The notes beneath the pieces are model-generated. The model searched no databases and was not told where the DNA came from. It saw nothing but the letters and a program-made list of their open reading frames with translations. Positions 8,685-18,312 of a stretch of 64,000 nucleotides of DNA are shown here, in pieces. Numbering within the stretch: position 1 is the stretch's first letter; each line of letters opens with the position of its first letter. Both the position numbers and the translations under genes were made by a program. The stretch comes from an uncultured Siphonobacter sp. (lineage in GTDB: Bacteria > Bacteroidota > Bacteroidia > Cytophagales > Spirosomataceae). The stretch is taken from assembly GCA_913774715.1 (NCBI GenBank), contig CAJYHS010000204.1, forward strand, positions 124,001 through 188,000, written 5' to 3'.

Positions 8685-11609
8685 ATGAAAGTCGCTACCT
8701 CCCAACCGTTCTGCCTTATTTACTCGCTGTACCAGCACGAGTACCTGGGCTATCTATGGGAACCCTTTATTGTGCAATTAAATGACCGGGATGAGCTCAC
8801 GCTGCTCCACCAATCGATCTCTTCCAAAAATATTGATGAATTCGCGGAACGACTCGATGAAGCCGATTTTGAACTCGTTCGTCTGATGGACGCGATTCAA
8901 CAGGAAGTGGTTATCAAGAAATTCAGTTCAAAGAAGACTACACCAACCGATTTCTTTCTAAAAGTTTTCGATAAAAATAAAGGCGATAAAAATACTCAGG
9001 ATTCCATCTGCCACTACATCGAACATCACCGGGCCAAGATTTGTCCATTATTACCAGGTAAGCGGGTTTTTATCATGGGCAATGACGGAAATCCGATTCG
9101 TGAGGAAGTCGAAATAGTAGCAGAACCCGCCAGCGTTCGCTTCCATGTGATGCGAAATGTGGACAATACCCATTATTACCCTACCATTCGGCATCGGGGT
9201 GTAAAAGTAGAGTTTCAGCACCGCGATGCTATTTTACTCGGGGAAGACCCGGCCTGGTTATTACTGGATTCTAAGCTCTATCATTTTAAACCGGCCGTCG
9301 ACGGAAAAAAGCTGAAACCTTTCTTTCATAAGAAATTCATTGTTATTCCTAAAAGCATCGAAGAGGACTATTATCGCAAGTTTGTTTCTTCGCTCATTAC
9401 GCTTTTTGACGTATATGCCAAAGGGTTTGAAATTCGCTCGGAAGTCTTCCGACCCATTCCTCTATTAAATGTGAGTGAGGCTGTATCTCGTCTGGAATCA
9501 GTTACGGCTTCTAATGGTTCTGCTGTAGCAACTGATACGGACGTAACCCTCACATTATCTTTCCAATACGGTGATTATAGTTTTCGTTTGGATAATTTTT
9601 CTCATGCGTCCAATGTGAGCATGGAAACGCAGGGTAATGAGTATATTTTTCATAAAATCAGGCGAGACATTGGCAAGGAAAAGGAAACTGTCCGTATGCT
9701 TCGGGATCGTAATCTTCATTTACGAAACGGACAGGTTATGTTACCCAAATCTGAAGCATTCACCTGGATTCAGGATCATTTTGAGTCGTTAAAAGAAGAA
9801 GGTTTTCTCATTAGCCAGAATCCAACTGACCATAAACGGTACTTTCTGGGTTATTCTTCGTTACAGTTATCCATTAATGAAAACCGTGACTGGTTTGACA
9901 TTTTCGCAGTCGTGCGTTTCGGTGAATTTGAAATTCCATTTTTGCAGCTAAAGCAGCTTATTCTCGATAAAAAACGCGAATTCAGTTTGCCTAATGGCGA
10001 AATTGCTATTATACCCGATTCCTGGTTTACTCAATATTCCGAGCTTTTTGCCTTTGCTAACGACAATGAAGATCAGACCCATTTGATTCTTCAGAAACAT
10101 CACATTTCATTGGTACAGGAGTTACAGGAAGAAAGCCTGGCCGATACCATCATTAACCGGAAACTCGAAAAGCTACGTGACTTTGAAGAAATTGAAGAAT
10201 ACCCTACCCCAGCGGGTTTAAACGGAACTTTACGCCCTTACCAGAAAGCCGGGTACGACTGGTTGCGGTTTCTTAACCAGTACCAGTTTGGCGGATGTCT
10301 GGCAGATGATATGGGCTTGGGAAAGACCTTACAAACTCTTTCCTTGTTACAGTCCCAGCATGAAAACGGAGCAAAAGAAGCGACGTTAATTGTCATGCCT
10401 ACTTCCTTACTTTATAACTGGCAACTTGAAGTGCAGAAGTTTACGCCTCAATTGCGGGTATTGATTTACACCGGAACGTATCGGGAAAAAAATACGGAGT
10501 TATTCAATCAGTACGACATTGTATTAACCTCGTATGGTATCGTTCGGATTGATGTTGATGTATTGAAGCATTATCATTTTCATTACATTATTCTGGATGA
10601 GTCACAGGCAATCAAAAATCCGGGATCGAATATTTCCAAAGCGTTAAGTCAGCTTCAGAGCCGGCATCGGCTTATTTTGAGCGGAACGCCATTAGAAAAC
10701 AGTACGATGGATTTATGGAGTCAGATGAACTTTGTGAATCCGGGCTTACTAGGTAGTCAGTCTTTTTTCAGAAATGAATTTCAGATTCCCATTGAGAAAA
10801 AGGGCGATGACAAAAAGCGTCAGCGGTTATACAGCATTATCAAGCCTTTTATGCTAAGAAGGCATAAATCGCAGGTAGCAACGGAGTTACCCGAAAAAGT
10901 AGAATCAATTCAGTATTGTGAAATGACGGAAGAACAGGAAAAAGCTTACGAAGAAGCCAAATCCTATTACCGCAACATGATTCTGCAATACATCGAAGAA
11001 GAAGGGATTGCCAAGTCGCAGATGGTCGTCTTACAGGGTCTGACGCGATTGCGGCAGTTAGCCAATCACCCGCGAATGATCGACGGCGAATATGAATTCA
11101 GTTCAGGTAAGCTCGAAGAAGTATTGGCGAAAATTGAAACCGTGGTGGGCGAAAAGCATAAGATTCTCATCTTCAGCCAATTCGTCAAACATCTGGATAT
11201 TATTCGAACGGAACTGGAAGAACGCGGCTTCTCCTACGCTTATCTGGACGGTAATACGCAGGATCGCCAGGGCCAGGTAGAGTTATTCCAGAATAATGAA
11301 GACATTCCTATTTTCCTGATCTCATTAAAAGCGGGTGGATTGGGCTTGAATTTAACAGCAGCCGATTACGTCTTTATTCTTGACCCTTGGTGGAATCCAG
11401 CCATCGAAGCTCAGGCTGTAGATCGGGCTCACCGCATTGGTCAGGACAAAACGGTCTTTACCTATAAATTCATTTCACAAAATACAGTTGAGGAGAAAAT
11501 TCTGGCTTTACAGCACACCAAACAGCGACTGGCCAGTGAACTTATTACTACCGAGGATACCTTCGTCAAATCACTTTCTAAAGAAGACGTATTGTCCTTA
11601 CTGGCGTAA
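8685..11609 (+). CDS. SNF2/RapA-family DEAD-box-like helicase (DNA translocase)
   Basis: Superfamily 2 ATPase expected to translocate on double-stranded DNA and displace bound proteins. The 974-residue product has a long N-terminal region (about 500 residues) without an obvious motif, as in other large bacterial SNF2 proteins, but no zinc-binding SWIM cysteines are seen. The helicase core follows: LRPYQKAGYDWL near residue 513, Walker A in DDMGLGKT near 540-547, DESQ near 635 in place of DEAH, SGTPLENS near 665, and DPWWNPAIEAQAVDRAHRIGQ near 899-920. It stands alone between two single genes. The role could be transcription recycling or repair; the sequence does not decide. Confidence 0.9.
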   Translation: MKVATSQPFCLIYSLYQHEYLGYLWEPFIVQLNDRDELTLLHQSISSKNIDEFAERLDEADFELVRLMDAIQQEVVIKKFSSKKTTPTDFFLKVFDKNKGDKNTQDSICHYIEHHRAKICPLLPGKRVFIMGNDGNPIREEVEIVAEPASVRFHVMRNVDNTHYYPTIRHRGVKVEFQHRDAILLGEDPAWLLLDSKLYHFKPAVDGKKLKPFFHKKFIVIPKSIEEDYYRKFVSSLITLFDVYAKGFEIRSEVFRPIPLLNVSEAVSRLESVTASNGSAVATDTDVTLTLSFQYGDYSFRLDNFSHASNVSMETQGNEYIFHKIRRDIGKEKETVRMLRDRNLHLRNGQVMLPKSEAFTWIQDHFESLKEEGFLISQNPTDHKRYFLGYSSLQLSINENRDWFDIFAVVRFGEFEIPFLQLKQLILDKKREFSLPNGEIAIIPDSWFTQYSELFAFANDNEDQTHLILQKHHISLVQELQEESLADTIINRKLEKLRDFEEIEEYPTPAGLNGTLRPYQKAGYDWLRFLNQYQFGGCLADDMGLGKTLQTLSLLQSQHENGAKEATLIVMPTSLLYNWQLEVQKFTPQLRVLIYTGTYREKNTELFNQYDIVLTSYGIVRIDVDVLKHYHFHYIILDESQAIKNPGSNISKALSQLQSRHRLILSGTPLENSTMDLWSQMNFVNPGLLGSQSFFRNEFQIPIEKKGDDKKRQRLYSIIKPFMLRRHKSQVATELPEKVESIQYCEMTEEQEKAYEEAKSYYRNMILQYIEEEGIAKSQMVVLQGLTRLRQLANHPRMIDGEYEFSSGKLEEVLAKIETVVGEKHKILIFSQFVKHLDIIRTELEERGFSYAYLDGNTQDRQGQVELFQNNEDIPIFLISLKAGGLGLNLTAADYVFILDPWWNPAIEAQAVDRAHRIGQDKTVFTYKFISQNTVEEKILALQHTKQRLASELITTEDTFVKSLSKEDVLSLLA

Positions 11610-11657
11610 AAATCAGGAGTTTTCGTTTCAGAAAGCAATCACTACTAGTTTAGCTTC

Positions 11658-11665
11658 TATCTTTG
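11658..11665 (+). promoter_or_regulatory. candidate trmB promoter -7 element
   Basis: TATCTTTG fits TAnnTTTG exactly and lies 17 bases before the first trmB GTG. Transcription would start close to the initiation codon. A clear TTG upstream element at the usual distance is not seen. Confidence 0.45.
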
Positions 11666-11681
11666 CAGGGTTAAACTATTA

Positions 11682-12419
11682 GTGGTCGTGGCACGTCAGA
11701 AACGTCAATTTTTTGCTCATAATGCCCAGGCAGATAATGTACTGGAGCCCCCCAAACCCATTTACCAGGAGATTAAAGGTCAGTGGAATGAACGCCTTTT
11801 CAAGAATAACAACCCAATCGTGGTCGAAATTGGCTGTGGAAAAGGTGAGTATAGTATTGGACTAGGAACGGTATTTCCCGAGAAGAACTTCATTGGTGTA
11901 GATGTAAAAGGAGATCGACTGGCTCGTGGTAGCCGAAAAGCGATCAACGCTGGTATTACCAATGTGGCTTTTTTACGAACGAAAGTTCAGGACATAGATC
12001 AATTCTTTGAACCGGGCGAAGTAGATGAAATCTGGGTAACCTTTCCCGATCCGCGTTCGCGTAATCGAGACATCAGACGCCGGTTAACGCACCCCCGTTT
12101 TCTCAGGTTATACCATTCCATCTTAAAACAGGATGGAATATTACACCTCAAGACGGATAGCGATAGTTTGTTTGATTATACTTTAGAATCACTCGAAGAA
12201 TTCGGTTGCGAAAATCTGATTTACACCCGTGATTTATATAAGTCAGACCTGAACGTTCGTCATTACGGTATTAAAACGCATTTTGAAACGCTCTTTCACG
12301 AGCAGGGTTTTAGCATTAAATACCTGAGCTGTAATCTGGCTCCCAAAGTTAAGGAAGCTCCTTTTGAAGAAGAAGAAATAGATGAAGAAGTAACTTCAGA
12401 TTCAGAAAACGTTTTATAA
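11682..12419 (+). CDS. trmB: tRNA (guanine-N7-)-methyltransferase
   Basis: Uses S-adenosylmethionine to methylate G46 in the tRNA variable loop. The product has 245 residues. The SAM-binding motif EIGCGKGEYSIGL lies near residues 49-61, followed by GVDVKGDRLARGSRKA, and the TrmB hallmark VTFPDPRSRNRDIRRRLT near residue 109. No ATG is available at the N-terminus, so initiation is at GTG 11682 or GTG 11688. The last 20 residues are acidic and serine-rich, an extension beyond the usual domain. The stop codon is part of a 42-base palindrome that acts as a terminator. Confidence 0.95.
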   Translation: MVVARQKRQFFAHNAQADNVLEPPKPIYQEIKGQWNERLFKNNNPIVVEIGCGKGEYSIGLGTVFPEKNFIGVDVKGDRLARGSRKAINAGITNVAFLRTKVQDIDQFFEPGEVDEIWVTFPDPRSRNRDIRRRLTHPRFLRLYHSILKQDGILHLKTDSDSLFDYTLESLEEFGCENLIYTRDLYKSDLNVRHYGIKTHFETLFHEQGFSIKYLSCNLAPKVKEAPFEEEEIDEEVTSDSENVL

Positions 12420-12458
12420 TGAAAAGGCCCGTAGAAATTTCTACGGGCCTTTTCATTA
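12417..12458. terminator. 42-base perfect palindrome, bidirectional terminator
   Basis: Every base from 12417 to 12458 pairs with its partner around the centre 12437/12438 without a mismatch. The outer arms contain A-runs and T-runs, so it can terminate both trmB (plus) and the ABC exporter (minus). It begins with the trmB stop codon TAA itself. Confidence 0.9.
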
Positions 12459-12464
12459 GTATTA

Positions 12465-14288
12465 CTATACGCCTTGCATCATACTTAATTTCCGATACAT
12501 TCCTTCTTCCTGTTCCAGTAACTCGGCGTGCGTGCCCTGCTCGATGATTCTTCCCTGCTGAAGTACCAGAATCTGGTCGGCATGCTGAATGGTGCTTAAT
12601 CGGTGAGCAATAACCAGCGTCGTGCGATTTTTCATCAGACGCGTTAAAGCTTCCTGTACCAATTTTTCCGATTCGGTATCCAAGGCTGAAGTTGCTTCAT
12701 CGAGGATAAGAATCGGCGGATTTTTCAGGATTGCTCTCGCAATGGAAATCCGTTGCCGCTGTCCACCGGAAAGTTTACCACCCCGATCGCCAATAAAGGT
12801 TTGATACCCGTGCGAAGTCTGGGTAATGAACTCATGAGCATTAGCGATGCGAGCGGCTTCTTCAATCTGCTGCTGAGTAGCATTACTGCCAAAAGCAATG
12901 TTATTAAAAATAGTGTCGTTAAAAAGGATGGATTCCTGCGTAACAATGCCCATTAAGTCCCGTAAGGAATGCTGAGTTAACTTCCGAACATCCACTCCAT
13001 CCACCAGAATTTGCCCTTTCGTCACATCAAAAAAACGGGGGACTAAATCCGCAATGGTAGATTTTCCACTTCCAGAAGATCCTACCAAAGCTACAGTCTG
13101 ACCCTTGGGAATACTTAACGAAACGTTCTTGAGGACTTCAATGCCAGAAATATATTCAAAAGAAATATTTTTAAGTTCGATGGACTGCCTGAACTCTTTA
13201 GCGATCACTGCATCGGGTGCATCCTGAACGGCCATAGGCGTATCCATCAGAGCAAAAATGCGATCTGCTGAGGCTTTACCTCGCTGCATGCCCGAAATAG
13301 AGTTCGAAATTTCTTTTGCGGGCCGGGTGACCTGAGAAAACAGAACAATATAGGCTATAAAGTCCTTCGCATCCATCTCACCATTACCTGATAATACCAG
13401 ACTTCCGCCGTACATCAACACCCCTGCTACTACGAAAACGCCCAAAAACTCGGACATCGGAGAAGCTAACTCCTGACGATAGATCATGTTTCGCCAGACA
13501 CGGTAATAACGGGTGTTCTCTTTATTAAACTTCTCGCCAATGAATGGTTCGGCATTAAAACCTTTTACTACACGAATCCCTCCAAATGATTCTTCAATCA
13601 CACTCAGAATATTGGCCATTGTTAGCTGGACATCAGCAGCGTGCTCTTTGAGACGCTTGCTTAATAAACCAATAATAGCTCCTGACAAAGGAATGACGAT
13701 CAGTGAGAAAAAAGTCAGTTCAACAGAAAGGTAAAAGAGTGTAATGAAGTAACCCGTTAAGAGTATAATTTCTTTAAAAATAGCTCCAAACGCCCGGCCG
13801 ATTGAGCCTTCTACTTCCAGAATGTCAGTAGTGAGGCGGGCCATTAAATCGCCTTTCCTTTCATTATTGAAGAAACCTAAATGTAGCCGAATGATGCGTT
13901 CAAATACTGCCGAGCGAAGATTACGGATCGTAGCTCCTCTCATTTTTTCAATAATGCGGCTGGAGAGGTAGCGAAAAATGTTCGATAAGAAAACGGAGCT
14001 AATAATGACAATACAAACGAACTGTAAGGCAGCTAATTTCCCGTGATTGATGGTAGAATCGTATAATTGATACTTAAAGAGCTCAATAAAATATTCAGGA
14101 TTCAAATGGAAATCAGGTTTTGCAACGACCTCTGCGGGCTTTACGTCAAAAAGAACTCCTAATAGAGGTCCAATAAGGGCGAAATTCAAAATACCAAAAG
14201 TGCTTCCTAGCAGGGAGAAGACCAGATAAGGAGCAATGAAGCGTCCCAGAGGCTGTGCATACTGTAGGAGTCGTAAATATGTTTTCAT
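12465..14288 (-). CDS. MsbA-like ABC transporter, fused membrane and ATPase domains
   Basis: Half-transporter of the lipid/multidrug exporter type, expected to act as a homodimer in the inner membrane. The 607-residue product has six predicted membrane helices in about the first 330 residues. The nucleotide-binding domain carries Walker A GSSGSGKST near 400, the signature LSGGQRQRISIARAILKNP near 503, Walker B ILILDEATSALD, and IAHRLSTI as the H-loop. The family includes MsbA (lipid A flippase) and multidrug exporters. lptC lies nearby, which fits lipopolysaccharide export, but the substrate cannot be assigned from sequence. It probably forms a single-gene unit. Confidence 0.9.
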   Translation of the reverse strand: MKTYLRLLQYAQPLGRFIAPYLVFSLLGSTFGILNFALIGPLLGVLFDVKPAEVVAKPDFHLNPEYFIELFKYQLYDSTINHGKLAALQFVCIVIISSVFLSNIFRYLSSRIIEKMRGATIRNLRSAVFERIIRLHLGFFNNERKGDLMARLTTDILEVEGSIGRAFGAIFKEIILLTGYFITLFYLSVELTFFSLIVIPLSGAIIGLLSKRLKEHAADVQLTMANILSVIEESFGGIRVVKGFNAEPFIGEKFNKENTRYYRVWRNMIYRQELASPMSEFLGVFVVAGVLMYGGSLVLSGNGEMDAKDFIAYIVLFSQVTRPAKEISNSISGMQRGKASADRIFALMDTPMAVQDAPDAVIAKEFRQSIELKNISFEYISGIEVLKNVSLSIPKGQTVALVGSSGSGKSTIADLVPRFFDVTKGQILVDGVDVRKLTQHSLRDLMGIVTQESILFNDTIFNNIAFGSNATQQQIEEAARIANAHEFITQTSHGYQTFIGDRGGKLSGGQRQRISIARAILKNPPILILDEATSALDTESEKLVQEALTRLMKNRTTLVIAHRLSTIQHADQILVLQQGRIIEQGTHAELLEQEEGMYRKLSMMQGV

Positions 14289-14526
14289 GGGTAAGCACCA
14301 ATGTTATAGATTCGATGGGCGGATTTTTCAGCCTATATTAAGGAGAAGTTCATGACAAAAATACATATATACCTCACAGTTACTTCTAAATCCAACCGCT
14401 CGGATTAGCTTTTGTTATAATAAATTATTGGAGTTAGTTTGATTTTTAACAGGTTGTCGCAAAATCAATCCCTGCTTCAGCGGTGTTTTTGATTAACTTG
14501 CCACCCCTCAGAAGAGAATTTTGATT

Positions 14527-14964
14527 ATGAGTATGCACACGAGCCTTAATAAATTTCTAGTGGGCCTGAGCTTCATCAGCTCTTGTTCGCTGTTTTCCTG
14601 TCAGTCTAAAGAAGAAGTAAAACGTCAGCAGTACGTAGCGGAAGGTTTCGAGTTATACAAAAACAACTGTATGAACTGCCATCAGCCGAAGGGAGAAGGA
14701 ATGGCGAAGCTGTACCCTCCGCTGGCTAATGCTGATTTTCTGAATGCGAAAAACAAAGCTCTGGTAATCTGCGGAATTCGCCACGGCTTTGATCAACCCC
14801 TGACGGTGAATGGTCAGATATATCACCAGACCATGCCCGGTAATACTGCTTTGAAAGCTCTGGATCTCGCCGTTTTGACTACGTTTCTTTACAACGAATG
14901 GGGAAAAGAGAAAAAAATCACGGACGTGCAGGAGGTTGAAAAGGCTCTGGCAACGTGTCCCTGA
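14527..14964 (+). CDS. lipoprotein monohaem cytochrome c
   Basis: Small electron-transfer protein anchored by lipid on the periplasmic side. With the ATG at 14527 it has 145 residues. A hydrophobic signal ends in SLFSC, a plausible lipobox. The haem site is CMNCH near residues 49-53, and an axial Met is offered by HQTMPGN near residue 99. It resembles the cytochrome c (CBB3/class I) domains seen with terminal oxidases in Bacteroidota, but no oxidase gene is adjacent. An upstream TTG at 14521 and an ATG at 14533 are alternative starts. Its stop codon abuts that of lptC on the other strand with no base between. Confidence 0.85.
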   Translation: MSMHTSLNKFLVGLSFISSCSLFSCQSKEEVKRQQYVAEGFELYKNNCMNCHQPKGEGMAKLYPPLANADFLNAKNKALVICGIRHGFDQPLTVNGQIYHQTMPGNTALKALDLAVLTTFLYNEWGKEKKITDVQEVEKALATCP

Positions 14965-15516
14965 TTATTCAGGCAAATCATTTACTTGCATCTGGCTATT
15001 ACGGACCTTACCCAGACCATACTGCTTGAAATCCTGCGTTGCTACTAAACCAGTGCCGTGCGTAACGCCCGTTGGCGTACGGCTTGTGACGGGTCTATCG
15101 GTATAAATTCGTTTTTGGTCGGGGCTCCAGAAAAGCTCGTCCGTTTCAAGCGTTTCTTGTTTTACCCGATTTTCAATTCGAACATTACCAATCATCCGAT
15201 ACACATTCTGCATTCGAATGTACCGTCCCGAGTCGGCCCGAAGCCAGGTGTGTTCCGTGCCGGCTTTATCGTAGAAAAAAAGTTTAATTTCCTTGGTAAA
15301 GATCCGGTCACCATTCAGCATATCTAACTGAACGGGAGTTACCATACGAATAACCTTCCGGCCCGAATCACTATAAACCATCTGAATATTGTAAGTCTCC
15401 TGCTGAGGGCCCTGATAAATCGTCGGCTTCCCCTGCTTTTCTTCCTCACAAGATCCTAAAATGAGCATACTCACAAGCATTAGGCCTGTGAGTATGAAAT
15501 ATTTGAATAGCTTCAT
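14965..15516 (-). CDS. lptC: LPS export ABC transporter periplasmic protein LptC
   Basis: Component of the lipopolysaccharide transport bridge that passes LPS from LptFG to LptA. With the ATG at 15516 it has 183 residues. The signal carries lipobox LILGSC, so it is predicted to be a lipoprotein, unlike the membrane-anchored E. coli protein. The body (ETYNIQMVYSDSGRKVIRM, YRMIGNVRIENR, LETDELFWSPDQKRIYTDRPV) is the LptC/OstA beta-jellyroll pattern. A GTG at 15528 would add four residues. It follows the OMP gene by 12 bases and coaX before that, so it is probably the end of one operon. Confidence 0.88.
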   Translation of the reverse strand: MKLFKYFILTGLMLVSMLILGSCEEEKQGKPTIYQGPQQETYNIQMVYSDSGRKVIRMVTPVQLDMLNGDRIFTKEIKLFFYDKAGTEHTWLRADSGRYIRMQNVYRMIGNVRIENRVKQETLETDELFWSPDQKRIYTDRPVTSRTPTGVTHGTGLVATQDFKQYGLGKVRNSQMQVNDLPE

Positions 15517-15528
15517 GGTTTGTAACAC

Positions 15529-16836
15529 CTAGTCAACTACCTGGCGATAGAACCAGCGATCACTAATAGTAACGCCAAGATTAAACCGGAAGAATTGTTC
15601 CTTAATAACGCCAATGGCATCATGTCCACGCTGGCCTACCGTTACACCAATATTGGCATCCGAAAGTCCTACTTTCGTCAGAGGCAAACCTAATCCTGCC
15701 GAAATGCTGGCTTCCGTAATACGTTGTCCAGCTATGGTATAAGGTAACTGGCCGTAACTTAAACCAAAACGGTAAGGAATTCGGTTCCAGAACGAAGAAG
15801 AGTTCCAGGAAGGCGTATACTCTACCCCTACTTTTACGTGATAACTATCTTTAAGATTCTGATTACTACGATTGAAATCCCGGAATTGAGACCACTGCTC
15901 CATACCAAAATCAGCTGATACAGCCAGTTTATAAGGATTTTCGAACGTTACCCCTACTTTGTATCCACCAGGTACTGTGGTATGACCTTTACTATTATAG
16001 CTCAATGTGTCTGTTCCATTAGCAATAGGCACATCTCCTACGAGCGTTCCGAGCGTCCGAACCCGGGTAGTCCGAAGACGGGCAGGTAAGTCATAGGTAC
16101 CAGCCACGTTTATATACCGCTTGTCATTTAGCTTCAAACGATACGCTAAGCCTCCTTTGAATACAAAATCACGTTGCTGATCATTATCCGTCAATAAAAG
16201 TGTATAATCGTTAGTACCATCTTTTACCGTACGAGTAGAGGCTTCGCGAGTTAGGTTACCAAACAGATAAGAGGCTGAAACCCCAGCGTATAAATTTTTG
16301 AATACCCGCACCCCATTCACCAGCGAGATTTTATTCGTACCACCGGAACCTTTGTATTCCGTAACATAAGGGTAAATATCTCCGGGAATCTGAGCTGTAG
16401 TCTGGTTCTGATAATCAAGGTAACTATGCGGAGCGTAGTTGGCACTAATAGTCCAGCGACTATTCAAGGGGAAAGCCATCGCCAGATAGTTAAGGTTTCC
16501 ACCCACTACTTGCTGACTTAGGTTACCCTGTCTGAGTTGTTTGGTTTGAATGAGTGTTCCTACTTCCAGGGTTGTCACCCGGTTTCGAGCAATCAGAGCT
16601 GGGTTTAACGTATTAATAAACAATCCGTTTGTATAGGCTACACCGCTTCCACCCATCATTTGCTGAGCGGCAACCGCTCCACTAAAGGTTTCCCCAATAC
16701 CATAGTTTGAGTAAGGCGTATTGCCTAACCCTTGTCCCACCGCATTCAGTGAACAGAGTCCAGAAAAAACCACCATAGCATATACGCGGCGGGAAACTGA
16801 TGACTGAAGACGGGTAAAGATTGACTTTTTACACAT
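15529..16836 (-). CDS. outer membrane beta-barrel protein (FadL/PorV-like), function unknown
   Basis: Predicted outer membrane protein of 435 residues. A signal segment ends near VGQG. NTPYSNYGIGETFSG, MGGSGVAYTNGLFINTLNPA and many alternating amphipathic strands follow. The NPA pattern near residue 77 is shared with FadL-type and PorV-type barrels of Bacteroidota. It overlaps the end of coaX by eight bases and is followed 12 bases later by lptC, so the three are co-transcribed. The linkage suggests a role in envelope assembly or lipid export. The family is not firmly recognised and no substrate is assigned. Confidence 0.75.
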   Translation of the reverse strand: MCKKSIFTRLQSSVSRRVYAMVVFSGLCSLNAVGQGLGNTPYSNYGIGETFSGAVAAQQMMGGSGVAYTNGLFINTLNPALIARNRVTTLEVGTLIQTKQLRQGNLSQQVVGGNLNYLAMAFPLNSRWTISANYAPHSYLDYQNQTTAQIPGDIYPYVTEYKGSGGTNKISLVNGVRVFKNLYAGVSASYLFGNLTREASTRTVKDGTNDYTLLLTDNDQQRDFVFKGGLAYRLKLNDKRYINVAGTYDLPARLRTTRVRTLGTLVGDVPIANGTDTLSYNSKGHTTVPGGYKVGVTFENPYKLAVSADFGMEQWSQFRDFNRSNQNLKDSYHVKVGVEYTPSWNSSSFWNRIPYRFGLSYGQLPYTIAGQRITEASISAGLGLPLTKVGLSDANIGVTVGQRGHDAIGVIKEQFFRFNLGVTISDRWFYRQVVD

Positions 16837-17566
16837 TATAGTTTAAAATTCGGTATAGGCCCAAAAGGACCAGTTCGGGGGCTGCAAATATCGGTTCTTT
16901 CAGCCGAGATTCAAACAAAGGGGCATCGCCACCGCATAAAATCACTTGAAAATCAGGATAAATACTATGGTATTGTTCGATAATACCCTGTAGTTCTGCG
17001 ATTAATCCATTCATCACGCCACTTTGCATAGCGTGCATGGTACTCTTACCCACTAAAGAGGGGAATTCTTGAGAAGGTTCAATCAGGGGTAACCGTTGTG
17101 TAAACGAATGCATCGCCTTGAATCGCATACGAAGCCCCGGAGAAATCAACCCACCGTGAAAATTATCCTGCGTATCTACATAGTCGTAGGTGATACAGGT
17201 TCCCATATCAATAACTAAACTATTTTGATCCGGGAATAACCCCCGAGCTCCAATCACAGCAGCTACACGGTCAGCCCCTAACGTCTGAGGAGTATCGTAA
17301 AGCTTCTGCAAGGGAACGGGTGTTTCGGGAGTTAACCAAACCATAGTGGCTGGCGAAAAAGCAAACCACGATCGAATTATTTCCTCCGAATGTCCAGTAG
17401 ATGATATAATGAGCCGTTCAGGTTGCTTGGCCTTGACATAATTTATTAATTCGGCAACGGTGAAGCTTCCATGCGTCTCCAGCAAGGTCCCGGCAACATC
17501 AAATAAGCCGGTTTTCGCATAGGTATTACCCAGATCTACCGCTATGGCGTACTTTTCTAATTCCAA
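16829..17566 (-). CDS. coaX: type III pantothenate kinase
   Basis: Phosphorylates pantothenate, the first step of coenzyme A synthesis. The 245-residue product shows the ASKHA-fold motifs of CoaX: AVDLGNTYAKTGLF near residues 9-22, LGADRVAAVIGAR near 97-109, VIDMGTCITYDYVD near 117-130, and GGLISPGLRMRFKAMHSFT near 138-156. Length is normal. It starts a three-gene minus-strand unit with the OMP gene and lptC. It is divergent from thiN, and the gap between the two carries a weak copy of the heptamer repeats. Confidence 0.95.
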   Translation of the reverse strand: MELEKYAIAVDLGNTYAKTGLFDVAGTLLETHGSFTVAELINYVKAKQPERLIISSTGHSEEIIRSWFAFSPATMVWLTPETPVPLQKLYDTPQTLGADRVAAVIGARGLFPDQNSLVIDMGTCITYDYVDTQDNFHGGLISPGLRMRFKAMHSFTQRLPLIEPSQEFPSLVGKSTMHAMQSGVMNGLIAELQGIIEQYHSIYPDFQVILCGGDAPLFESRLKEPIFAAPELVLLGLYRILNYNV

Positions 17567-17609
17567 CTTTGAGCTTTGTTAGTCATCTTTGCCCTTTGCA
17601 ATGAGCCTG

Positions 17610-17644
17610 CGAACTTCAAAATAGAAACCCGAAACTCAAAATAA
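17610..17644 (+). repeat. weak heptamer repeat locus 2 (upstream of thiN)
   Basis: Five 7-base steps, CGAACTT, CAAAATA, GAAACCC, GAAACTC, AAAATAA. They keep the same AAC core and register as the other heptamer loci, with more mismatches. The run ends five bases before the thiN GTG. No clear opposite-orientation run is visible. It could be a degraded copy or a chance A-rich stretch. Confidence 0.4.
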
Positions 17645-17649
17645 AAGCC

Positions 17650-18312
17650 GTGTCTTCTCATCATATTATTCGAGACAAACAGGAACCCGCTCTCATTATT
17701 GCCAATGGCGAAGCCTGTAGCTGGGATCTACTGGCCCAACTACTGGAGTGGTCACCTTTCATCGTAGTGCTGGATGGGGCAATCAATCGAGTATTAGAAC
17801 TGGGAATTAAAATTGATGTGTTACTGGGTGATTTTGACAGTAGCGTTAATCACGAAGATATCCGTCAGGCTCAACATCCCATTGAATTCGTTCATACACC
17901 CGATCAGGAAAAAACGGATCTGGAAAAAGCTTGTGATTTTCTATTGGAACGCGGACATCAGGCGGTTAATGTGGTTTGGGCAACGGGCCGTCGGGCGGAT
18001 CATACGATTACCAATATTACCAATATCGTTCGCTTCCGCGATAAACTTAAAATCGTTTTACTAGACGATTACTCTAAAATTTTCCTGCTTGCTCGTCAGT
18101 ACGAAAAGTGGTATCCGGCCCAGACTCCCTTATCTCTCATTCCTGTCGGCACAGTTTCGGGCATTACGACAGAAGGCTTGACTTACAATTTGTCGAACGA
18201 ATCTCTGAAAATCGGGTATCGAACCGGCAGTAGTAACGAAGCCGCTCAGGACGGCCTCGTTAAAATTTCCTATACCTCCGGGGATTTATTGCTAATGGAA
18301 TGCTGGGATTAA
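17650..18312 (+). CDS. thiN: thiamine diphosphokinase
   Basis: Converts thiamine to thiamine diphosphate with ATP. The 220-residue product carries the family motifs VVLDGAINRVLELG near residue 38, LLGDFDSS near residues 57-64, TPDQEKTDLEKACDFLLE near 83-100, and WATGRRADHTITNI near 110-123. The start is GTG; no ATG is available in frame near the N-terminus. It reads away from coaX and converges on the macroglobulin-plug gene. The two stop codons touch without an intervening base. Confidence 0.92.
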   Translation: MSSHHIIRDKQEPALIIANGEACSWDLLAQLLEWSPFIVVLDGAINRVLELGIKIDVLLGDFDSSVNHEDIRQAQHPIEFVHTPDQEKTDLEKACDFLLERGHQAVNVVWATGRRADHTITNITNIVRFRDKLKIVLLDDYSKIFLLARQYEKWYPAQTPLSLIPVGTVSGITTEGLTYNLSNESLKIGYRTGSSNEAAQDGLVKISYTSGDLLLMECWD

